In this document: one piece after another, positions 57,250 to 64,000 of the stretch
Layout of the letters: each line of letters begins with the position of its first letter
Position numbering within the stretch: position 1 is the first letter of the stretch
Assembly: GCA_965200505.1 (NCBI GenBank)
Contig: OZ241343.1
Location: 3,844,001-3,908,000, forward strand
Direction: 5' to 3'
Source of the DNA: VXNE01 sp965200505
GTDB taxonomy: Bacteria > Pseudomonadota > Gammaproteobacteria > Pseudomonadales > Azotimanducaceae
DNA length: 64,000 nt
Notes under the pieces: model-generated
What the model saw: the letters and a program-made list of their open reading frames with translations, nothing else
What the model was told of the DNA's origin: nothing
Databases searched by the model: none
Translations under genes and position numbers: made by a program

Positions 57250-58259
57250 CGTCCAGCCTGTTGCGACGCCGCGCCACGGGCTGTGTTAGCGTTCAAGTGG
57301 CAGGCGCTCAGATGCCCTGCCCCCGCCGTCACCAACGCCGGCTGCGTGTCCCGGCAAGGCTCGAACACCTGCGGGCAGCGCGGTGCGAACGGGCAGCCGG
57401 GCGGCAACCGCGCCAAATCCGGCGGTTGGCCGTCAATGGTGGGGAGGCGAGCGCCGATGGCACCGTCGATGGCGGGAATCGAGGCCATCAATCCTTGTGT
57501 GTACGGATGCGCCGGCGTGGCGTACAGCGGTCGCGCCGGCGCCGTCTCCACGATGCTGCCGGCGTACATCACGGCCACGCGGTCCGCGTAGCGGGCGACG
57601 ACGCCCAAGTCATGGGTGATGAGAATCAGCGCCGAGTTCGCCTGCCGGGTGAGTTCCTTCAGCAGCTCCAGGATTTGCGCTTGCACGGTTACGTCGAGGG
57701 CAGTCGTTGGCTCGTCGGCGATGATGAGCCGCGGCTCACACGCCAGCGCCATGGCGATCATCACACGTTGCCGCATGCCGCCGGAGAACTGATGCGGGTA
57801 ATCCCCCAATCTGCCGGCCGCGTCGGGAATGCGAACCCGCTCCAACAGCGCCCCGGCGCGCTCATACGCCTCCTTCCACGGCGCGTTGCGATGCAGCCGG
57901 ATCGGTTCCGCCACCTGTTTGCCGATGGTCAACACGGGATTGAGCGAAGACATCGGCTCTTGGAAGATCATGGCGATGCGGTCGCCCCGAATGGCGCGGA
58001 TGGCGTTGTCATCCAAGGCCAGCAAGTCCTGCCCGTCAAAGAGTATGCGGCCGGCATCAACCCGCCCCGCATCGCCTAACAAGCGCAGGATGGAGAGTGC
58101 CGTAACGCTCTTGCCGGAACCGCTCTCGCCAACGATGGCGAGGGTCTCACCAGCCTGCACCTGCAGCGACACGCCATTCACCGCCCGCACCAAACCCCGG
58201 TCGGTGCGGAACGAGACAGACAAGCCGGTGATGTCGAGAAGCGGCGCCCCGTCCACCAC
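57246..58259 (-). CDS. Dipeptide/oligopeptide ABC transporter ATPase (DppD/OppD type)
   Basis: The protein has 337 residues: Walker A AIVGESGSGKSVTALSIL, signature QFSGGMRQRVMIAMAL, Walker B LIIADEPTTALDVT, and C-terminal GCPFAPRCPQVFEPC. GTG 58259 shares one base with the binding-protein stop (TAGTG). The longer open frame upstream runs through the binding-protein gene and is rejected. Confidence 0.93.
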   Translation of the reverse strand: MVDGAPLLDITGLSVSFRTDRGLVRAVNGVSLQVQAGETLAIVGESGSGKSVTALSILRLLGDAGRVDAGRILFDGQDLLALDDNAIRAIRGDRIAMIFQEPMSSLNPVLTIGKQVAEPIRLHRNAPWKEAYERAGALLERVRIPDAAGRLGDYPHQFSGGMRQRVMIAMALACEPRLIIADEPTTALDVTVQAQILELLKELTRQANSALILITHDLGVVARYADRVAVMYAGSIVETAPARPLYATPAHPYTQGLMASIPAIDGAIGARLPTIDGQPPDLARLPPGCPFAPRCPQVFEPCRDTQPALVTAGAGHLSACHLNANTARGAASQQAGR

Positions 58260-59995
58260 TACTCGAACCCCAGTTGGCGCTTCAAGCCATGGTCGATCCA
58301 AACGCGTGCATAGATGGGGCCCGGTCGCACGGCGCCGGCGCGCAGTTCCCCACCGTAGTTCTTCACCCACGGCCACCAAGCCGTGTAGTTGTACACCGTG
58401 GGCAGCCAGATGGAAGGCGCCTCGTCCAATAACTTCACCGTCAGCGCCCGCGTCATGGCCACGCGCCGCACGGGGTCGCGTGTTTGCATCAGGGCGTCGA
58501 TGGCCGCATCGAACTCCGGTTTGGAATACAGCGCTGGGTTCCAAGTGTGGCCGGTGATGAACTTGCGGATGGAGGTGGTGGGATTGGTGTGGCCGTTGTT
58601 CATGAAATAGCCCGGGCCGTGGTTGCGTGTGGTCATCATGGAAAGGAAAGAGGCATATTCCATCGGCTCGATCTCCATCCGCACACCCACTTTGGCGAGA
58701 TAGGCGTCCAGCAGCGGGATGAGATCCATGTTGCTGGCGGTGCAGGTGCAAACCTGCACCTTGAACGTGAAGCCCTCCGGCACCCCGGCCTCCCGCAGCA
58801 GCGCCCGCGCCCGTTCCGGGTGGTAGCCAAACAGCTCCTGCACGGACGCCGGCATCGCTTCCAGGGGCTGGAAGTAGTCGCCAAAGCCCGGATGTTGCGG
58901 GTAGGCCATCACCTCCGCGTGGCCGCCGTAGAACAGCTCGGCAATCTCGCGTTGGTTCACCGCCATGTTGAGCGCCCGCCGTACGCGCACGTCGTCAAAA
59001 GGCGGCTGGTCCATGCGCAGGGCGACGAAATTGCCGCTGGTGGAAAGCCACCTGGACCAATGGAGTTCCGGCGTCGTCTCCTTGAGATGATCCACGGCGA
59101 TCCAACGCACGGCTTCCAGAATGTCGATCTTGGCCGTGCGGATGGCGGTGAGATAGGTGGCCTCGTCCTTGATGACGCGATAGGTCACGCCATCGACGAA
59201 GGGAATGGGCCACGCCTTGCCGCCGATGCGCTCCCGATCCCAGTAGTCCGGGTTCTTTGCGTAAACGTGCGAGTTGCCATGCACGTAGTTGGCGAGCATG
59301 AATGGCCCGGTGCCCACCACATTGCGCCAGTCCTTGCTGTCCACGGCCGCCATCTCGCGGGGCAGAATGGATGAGTGGTAGCCGTAGCCAAAGCGATAGG
59401 GCCACTCGGCGTTGTATTGGTTGAAGCGGAACACCACGGTGCGGGCATCCCGCGCCTCCACCGCCTCCAGATAGTCCCAATAGGTGGACTGCGCCTTCTT
59501 TGGGCTGTTGTTGACGAGATTGAAGGTGTAAACCACGTCCTCGGCGGTGAGTTCCCTGGGCGCCATCACGCCGGGTTTGCCCGTGAACCGCACCCCGGGG
59601 CGCAAATGGACGGCCAACGTGCGGTCGTCTTCCCATTCCCAGCGCTCCGCCAATTCGCCGCGCAGCACGTCATCCGGCAGATAGGCTTCCGCCACGAACG
59701 GATACCAACCGCCTTTGCGCAAGCTCTTGTCGAGGTCGCCGGCGAAGAGTTGCTCGCGCACCATGCCGTAATCGTGGTTGCTCTTCCAAGACCAATCCAC
59801 CGGGTCCCAAGAGAGCGCCGAAAGGGTGACATACACGGTGCCGACGTTCAGTGTGCCGCCATAGCGCGGCGCTTCGTCTTCGCCGCCAAACGCCGTGACG
59901 CACAGCAAGGCGCAGCCGGCGGCGGCCGATGCGAAGTTGGCGCTTGAAGCCCGCCGCCGCCGCGCCGCCCGCCATCCGCCAAATGCCCCAGCCAT
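58259..59995 (-). CDS. Dipeptide/oligopeptide ABC transporter, substrate-binding protein
   Basis: The protein has 578 residues. The signal (RRRRASSANFASAAAGCALLCVTAFG) may be lipoprotein or Sec type. Family 5 binding-protein motifs: LNVGTVYVTLSALSWDPVDWSWK, ELTAEDVVYTFNLVNN, GTGPFMLANYVHG. The many aromatic residues suggest a hydrophobic ligand. ATG 59995 has GGGAAG upstream. It is the third gene of the permease-binding protein-ATPase cluster. Confidence 0.9.
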   Translation of the reverse strand: MAGAFGGWRAARRRRASSANFASAAAGCALLCVTAFGGEDEAPRYGGTLNVGTVYVTLSALSWDPVDWSWKSNHDYGMVREQLFAGDLDKSLRKGGWYPFVAEAYLPDDVLRGELAERWEWEDDRTLAVHLRPGVRFTGKPGVMAPRELTAEDVVYTFNLVNNSPKKAQSTYWDYLEAVEARDARTVVFRFNQYNAEWPYRFGYGYHSSILPREMAAVDSKDWRNVVGTGPFMLANYVHGNSHVYAKNPDYWDRERIGGKAWPIPFVDGVTYRVIKDEATYLTAIRTAKIDILEAVRWIAVDHLKETTPELHWSRWLSTSGNFVALRMDQPPFDDVRVRRALNMAVNQREIAELFYGGHAEVMAYPQHPGFGDYFQPLEAMPASVQELFGYHPERARALLREAGVPEGFTFKVQVCTCTASNMDLIPLLDAYLAKVGVRMEIEPMEYASFLSMMTTRNHGPGYFMNNGHTNPTTSIRKFITGHTWNPALYSKPEFDAAIDALMQTRDPVRRVAMTRALTVKLLDEAPSIWLPTVYNYTAWWPWVKNYGGELRAGAVRPGPIYARVWIDHGLKRQLGFE

Positions 59996-60008
59996 CTTTC
60001 TTCCCAAC

Positions 60009-60914
60009 CTATTGATTGCCGCGCATGCGCGGATCCAACAAATCCCGCAGCCCGTCGCCATACACGTTGATGGCATAGACGACGATGGTGAGGCTCAAGC
60101 CCGGCGCCAAGGCGAGCCACGGGCCGAGATACATGTAGGTGCGTCCGGTGCCGCTCAACATGCTGCCCCAAGTGGGGGCCGGCGGCGGCACACCCAAGCC
60201 GAGGAAGGACAGCCCCGCCTCGGTGAGGATCACCGCCCCGATGCGCGTGGTGAACAACACGATCAGCACCGGCACCACGTTCGGCACGATGTGGCGGCGC
60301 AGGATGTGCCACGTCGGTGCGCCGATGGACTGTGCCGCGTGGGTGTACATGTTCTCCTTCACGGACACCACCGCGCCGCGCACGATGCGCGAACCGGCGA
60401 TGCCATAGAGCAGCCCCAACACCAGCACGATCTGTGGGATGCCGGGCCCGACCACGGATATGATGACGATGAGCAGCACCAGGTCCGGGAACGTCATCCA
60501 AGCGTCCACGCCCCGCTGCATCACCATGTCTGTCTTGCCGCCGAAATAGCCGGACACCACGCCGATGGCCAGCGACACCACCGTCGCCAACCCCGCTGCA
60601 AGAAAGCTCACCACCATCGATAGCTGGGCGCCCATCAAGATGCGCGACAGCACATCGCGGCCCAAATGGTCCGTGCCGAGAGGAAACGCCAGCGACGGAG
60701 CTTCCAAGCGATGCTCGAGATTGGTTTCGTTCACCCCATACGGCGCGAGAACGCCGGCGAACACGCCACAGAACAAGAACAGCAGGAACACCGCGCCGCC
60801 GACCGCGGCCAGGGGCTTCTCGCGCACCAAGCGCCCGACCAAGCTGCGCCCCAGCGCGTCGCGCAAGCTGACCGTCGGTTCGGCGAGGCCGGTGGCCGCG
60901 ATGGCTTCGCTCAT
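60009..60914 (-). CDS. Dipeptide/oligopeptide ABC transporter permease (DppC type)
   Basis: The protein has 301 residues with six membrane segments, LGTDHLGRDVLSRILMGAQLSM and the EAA loop THAAQSIGAPTWHILRRHIVPNV. ATG overlaps the DppB-type stop as ATGA. Confidence 0.93.
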   Translation of the reverse strand: MSEAIAATGLAEPTVSLRDALGRSLVGRLVREKPLAAVGGAVFLLFLFCGVFAGVLAPYGVNETNLEHRLEAPSLAFPLGTDHLGRDVLSRILMGAQLSMVVSFLAAGLATVVSLAIGVVSGYFGGKTDMVMQRGVDAWMTFPDLVLLIVIISVVGPGIPQIVLVLGLLYGIAGSRIVRGAVVSVKENMYTHAAQSIGAPTWHILRRHIVPNVVPVLIVLFTTRIGAVILTEAGLSFLGLGVPPPAPTWGSMLSGTGRTYMYLGPWLALAPGLSLTIVVYAINVYGDGLRDLLDPRMRGNQ

Positions 60915-61861
60915 TGATGCCGCACCTTCGGGTCGAGCCAGCCATAGCTCACATCCACCGCCAAGTTGATGAGCAGCACGCCCACGCCCACCACCAAGAA
61001 CACGCCGGACACCACCGGATAGTCCCGCTGGAACACCGCCTCAAGCAGCAGCAGCCCCATGCCGGGCACCACGAAGATCTGCTCGAAGATCACCGCGCCG
61101 CCAATCAACAGCGGCGCCTGCAGGCCGATGAGCGTCACCACCGGAATCAGGCCATTGCGCAAGGCATGGCGGGCCACGAGCAACGCTTCCCCCACGCCCT
61201 TCGCCCGCGCCGTGCGGATGTAGTCCTGCCGCAACACCTCCAGCATCATGGTGCGCGTCATGCGCATGGTGACGGCAGACATGGAGAGGCCAAGCAGAAT
61301 GGCGGGCACGATCATGTGCGCCAAGTTCTTCAATGGGTCCTCAAAGAACGGCGTGTATTCCAACGCCGGCGCCCAGCGCCACCAAACCGAGGGAAACACC
61401 ATCACCAGCGTGCCGAGCCAGAACCCCGGCACGGCCAGCATCACCAGCGAGAAGGAACGCGCCACATAGTCGCCGGCGGTGTCTTGGCGCATGGCCGAAT
61501 AGACGCCGATGGGGAGCGCCACGGTGAGCGCCACGATGAGTGCCAGGAAACCCAACTCGAACGTGATGGGCAGCGTGGCCCAAAGTTGGTCGGCCACGGG
61601 CACGTTGCGCCACAGCGAAGACCCCAAATCGCCTTGCAGCACCCCGCCGATCCAGCGGAAGTATTGCAGATGGACGGGCTGGTCAAGCCCCAGCGCCGCC
61701 TCGATCTTCGCCCGATCCTGCCCGGTGGCGATGTCGTTCTGCGCCAGCATCAAATCGATGACGTCGCCCGGTATCAGGCGCATCGAGATGAAGACGATGA
61801 GGCTCGCGAAGATCAGCGTCGGCACCAGCGCGAGCAGCCGGCGAACGATGTACGCCTGCAT
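60911..61861 (-). CDS. Dipeptide/oligopeptide ABC transporter permease (DppB type)
   Basis: The protein has 316 residues, opening MQAYIVRRLLALVPTLIFASLIVFISMRLIPGDV with the DppB plan and the EAA loop YIRTARAKGVGEALLVARHALRNGLIPV. It lies 42 bases after the PhyH-type dioxygenase gene. Confidence 0.93.
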   Translation of the reverse strand: MQAYIVRRLLALVPTLIFASLIVFISMRLIPGDVIDLMLAQNDIATGQDRAKIEAALGLDQPVHLQYFRWIGGVLQGDLGSSLWRNVPVADQLWATLPITFELGFLALIVALTVALPIGVYSAMRQDTAGDYVARSFSLVMLAVPGFWLGTLVMVFPSVWWRWAPALEYTPFFEDPLKNLAHMIVPAILLGLSMSAVTMRMTRTMMLEVLRQDYIRTARAKGVGEALLVARHALRNGLIPVVTLIGLQAPLLIGGAVIFEQIFVVPGMGLLLLEAVFQRDYPVVSGVFLVVGVGVLLINLAVDVSYGWLDPKVRHQ

Positions 61862-61903
61862 GGGCGGTGTCGTTCGCCGGCGGGTCTTAAGCGTGGGAGA
61901 CGG

Positions 61904-62833
61904 TCAGGCGGCGGCGCGCCGGCCGGTCAAGCGGTCGCCATACCGCTTCTTCTCCTCGGTGCTCGCGTACTTCATGGTGCGCGAATAGTCCGGGCCATCC
62001 GCGTCCCACCCCATCGTGTCGTCCGCGGCGACGAGGCGCGCGAACTCCGGCGGGTTGCGGTCCAGCATCTCCTGCGTCACGCGCCACTGGTAGTTCTCCT
62101 GCGTCTTCAAGCGCCGGTGGCAGTGATAGCTGGTGACGTTCAAGCGCAAGCCATCGGTCTGCTTCTCGAAGGCGCCGTGCCAAGTGTTGCCGTGCCAGAC
62201 GATGAGCGAGCCGGCCTCGCCTTCCACCGGCACGGCCTCATCCTCGCCCTCCCCCGGCGCCGGTTGGCGGCATCGCAGATGGCTGCCCGGCACCATGCAG
62301 ATGGCGCCGTTCGCCAGCGTGTAGTCCGTCAGGCAATAGGCGGCGTTGGCCACATCCGAGCAGGCCGGCAGGCGGCCGTCGCGATCCGGCGGCGAATCCG
62401 AATGCAGGCCGAGGCTGTCGCGCTCCGCCCGCCACTTCACGAAGGACGTGAGGCTCGAAAGCTGCTGCTGGCCGCGCATCAGGTAGTCGATCATGGTGTA
62501 GAGGGTGGGGTTCAGCACCCACTCCTCGAAGATGCGATCCGCCATCAAGAGGTAGAACAGCAGGAACTGGCCATCGCGTTGCGGCTGCGCCTTGTAGTCG
62601 CCGAAGCCGCCGTTCTGCGCCACGTCGAAGGCGATGCCGGTGCGTTCCTCGCAGAGGCGCAGCACCGTGTCGCGCATCCGGTCGAGGAACGCCGGCGGCG
62701 CCACTTTGTCTGGCGGAATCACCGTGAAGCCATAGGAATCGAGCTCCACCACATGCTGCTGCAGGCCCAGCTCGTTGATCCGGTTGAAGGTTGGGTTGAA
62801 GGCTTCCGTGGAAGCGAAGTTGCCTAGCTGCAT
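61904..62833 (-). CDS. Phytanoyl-CoA dioxygenase (PhyH) family oxygenase
   Basis: The protein has 309 residues. The iron facial triad is His144 and Asp146 (GLHSDSPP) with distal His219 in WHGNTWHG; Arg in DGLRLNV should bind 2-oxoglutarate. These enzymes hydroxylate small molecules, such as ectoine, phosphonates, lipids or natural products. GGGAGATAGAG precedes ATG 62833. It lies between the Gfo/Idh gene and the transporter and probably acts on the transported compound (inference). Confidence 0.88.
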   Translation of the reverse strand: MQLGNFASTEAFNPTFNRINELGLQQHVVELDSYGFTVIPPDKVAPPAFLDRMRDTVLRLCEERTGIAFDVAQNGGFGDYKAQPQRDGQFLLFYLLMADRIFEEWVLNPTLYTMIDYLMRGQQQLSSLTSFVKWRAERDSLGLHSDSPPDRDGRLPACSDVANAAYCLTDYTLANGAICMVPGSHLRCRQPAPGEGEDEAVPVEGEAGSLIVWHGNTWHGAFEKQTDGLRLNVTSYHCHRRLKTQENYQWRVTQEMLDRNPPEFARLVAADDTMGWDADGPDYSRTMKYASTEEKKRYGDRLTGRRAAA

Positions 62834-62941
62834 CTCTATCTCCCGAACGGTTCGGTACGGACATGATAGCGCCCGCATTGGCCAGTGGACGCCGCCCGGC
62901 CCATGACGGGTGGCGAAGCGCGGCGCATGAGGACTGGTGGG

Positions 62942-63925
62942 TTAGAGGTCGAGCCCCCGCACGGGCAGGCCGGCGGCTTCGTAGCAGCGGTCGATCACGC
63001 GCATCTGCTTCACGCCGTCGCGGGCGTCCGTGAGCAGGGGCGAGCCGTGTTCCACCGCGTCGAGGAAGGCGTCCAGCTGATAGGCATAGCTGGCGCGGCG
63101 GTCGAGGCGTTCGACACTCGTCTCGCCGTCCGCCGCCAACGTGATCTGATGGCCGATTTGCGGCACCAACGGGCTGTCCACGGTGAGGACGCCCTTGGCG
63201 CCCGTCACCTTCATGTCCATGCGGAACTTCACGCCGGCGCGCATGTCCGAGGACGTGGTGGCGCGAACGCCGCTGGGAAAGCGCAGCTTCGCTGCCAGCA
63301 TCACATCGACGTTGGGGGCGCCTTCTTCCGCCCGCGCCTCAACCTCGTCCGGCTCTTCGCCGGTGATGTGGCGCACCCAGGAGATGGGATAGCAGCCCAA
63401 GTCCATGGTCGCGCCGCCGCCAGTGGCGTACTGGTTGCGGATGTCCTCGGGATCCGTCACCGGCGCGTTGAAGGTGGCCTCCACCTCCTCGATGCGCCCC
63501 AACACGCCCGAATCCACGATTTCCTTGGCGCGGATGAACACCGGGTGGTAGCGATAGTGGAACGCCTCCATCAACACCAAGCCGGCATCCTCGGCCGCCT
63601 GCGCCATCGCCTCCGCCTCGTGCGCGTTGCACGCCAGGGACTTCTCGCACAGCACATGCTTGCCGGCGGCGAGCGCCTGCAGCGTCCATTCGTGGTGCCC
63701 GCTGATGGGAAGCGCGTTATAGACGGCATCGATGGATGCGTCCGTGACCACATCGGCGTAGCCGTCATGCACCACCGGGATGCGGAACCACTGCGCGAAG
63801 CCCTCGGCGCGGCGTCGGTCGCGCGCGGCCACACAGCGGATGGCGGCGCGTGGCTCGTCCCAGCACGGCACGACCAACGCGCGGGGGGTGATGCCCGCGG
63901 CGCCCAGCGCACCAAACCAGATCAT
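62942..63925 (-). CDS. Gfo/Idh/MocA-family oxidoreductase
   Basis: The protein has 327 residues. A Rossmann-type N-terminus is followed by VYNALPISGHHEWTLQALAAGKHVLCEKSLA, where the family EKP motif reads EKS, then the C-terminal domain (YATGGGATMDLGCYPISWVRHITG). It oxidises or reduces sugar or inositol-like substrates with NAD(P). AGGAGG before ATG 63925 is a strong ribosome site. It is the first gene of the minus-strand cluster. The final 75 bases of the window (63926-64000) contain no feature I can support. Confidence 0.88.
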   Translation of the reverse strand: MIWFGALGAAGITPRALVVPCWDEPRAAIRCVAARDRRRAEGFAQWFRIPVVHDGYADVVTDASIDAVYNALPISGHHEWTLQALAAGKHVLCEKSLACNAHEAEAMAQAAEDAGLVLMEAFHYRYHPVFIRAKEIVDSGVLGRIEEVEATFNAPVTDPEDIRNQYATGGGATMDLGCYPISWVRHITGEEPDEVEARAEEGAPNVDVMLAAKLRFPSGVRATTSSDMRAGVKFRMDMKVTGAKGVLTVDSPLVPQIGHQITLAADGETSVERLDRRASYAYQLDAFLDAVEHGSPLLTDARDGVKQMRVIDRCYEAAGLPVRGLDL

Positions 63926-64000
63926 GGCAGTTCCTCCTATCCGGTGGCGCCGGCGGCGCCTAAGGTTGCGGTCACGATGCCCGGAAGTTGGGTTCGCGTT

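Noticed and set aside
60914..62827. 637-codon open frame opposite dppB and PhyH genes
   Set aside because: Antisense shadow; both opposite-strand genes have intact catalytic or membrane motifs.

Overview
The window looks like a chromosomal segment of a high-GC, Gram-negative bacterium, most likely an uncultured gammaproteobacterium. Outer-membrane genes (bamD, two TonB-dependent receptors, a small porin-like barrel) show the Gram-negative envelope. Several gene orders are gammaproteobacterial: trpF-trpB-trpA-folC-dedD-cvpA, pgeF-rluD next to bamD, and ispB divergent from rplU-rpmA-obgE-proB, followed by rpsT and murJ-ribF-lspA. Some expected members are missing from these blocks: no accD between trpA and folC, and no ileS between ribF and lspA. 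A complete coenzyme F420 pathway, uncommon in proteobacteria, is the main metabolic surprise.

Layout. 1-4.6 kb: tryptophan/folate genes on the minus strand. 4.9-6.2 kb: an orphan OLD/SMC-like ATPase. 6.5-9.7 kb: a CorB/CNNM-type membrane protein and leuA, the latter preceded by a leucine-rich leader peptide with its own promoter. 9.7-13.2 kb: pgeF, rluD, bamD and a FimT-like pseudopilin. 13.2-21.3 kb: a nutrient-uptake island of two paralogous TonB receptors around an outer-membrane barrel, a Rieske oxygenase, glyoxalase I and a cupin. 21.5-31.3 kb: a minus-strand gene train murJ-ribF-lspA-pilE-pilV-pilW-pilX that ends in a secreted cysteine-rich repeat protein with a thrombospondin type 1 module and an AT-rich M9 collagenase-like protease. 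These two genes sit where PilY1 would be expected. 31.3-36 kb: rpsT, proB, obgE, rpmA, rplU, ispB and tRNA-Pro(CGG).

36-45 kb: a TolB/TPR fragment, a heterodimeric ABC exporter, and an operon of a lipoprotein serine hydrolase with an oligopeptide-type transporter (binding protein and two permeases, no ATPases). 45-54 kb: an SDR and an LLM oxidoreductase, an Rpn-type nuclease, and the F420 operon fno-cofE-cofD-cofC-fbiC built from overlapping genes. 53.9-56.1 kb: a VapBC module and a duplicated VOC gene whose copies flank an IS110-family remnant. 56.2-63.9 kb: a Gfo/Idh oxidoreductase, a phytanoyl-CoA-type dioxygenase and a complete dipeptide-type ABC transporter, all on the minus strand.

How it fits together. 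Stop/start overlaps of the form NTGA join about fifteen gene pairs, so translational coupling is a general habit here and helps choose starts, including GTG, TTG and one probable CTG. The F420 operon supplies cofactor (FbiC, CofC, CofD, CofE) and a reductase (Fno) that could feed the nearby LLM enzyme. The pilin train suggests a type IV pilus minor-pilin set whose secreted partner is a repeat/TSP1 protein plus a protease instead of PilY1. That is the best candidate here for something undescribed. All identifications are by eye from sequence motifs and gene order; no database search was run.
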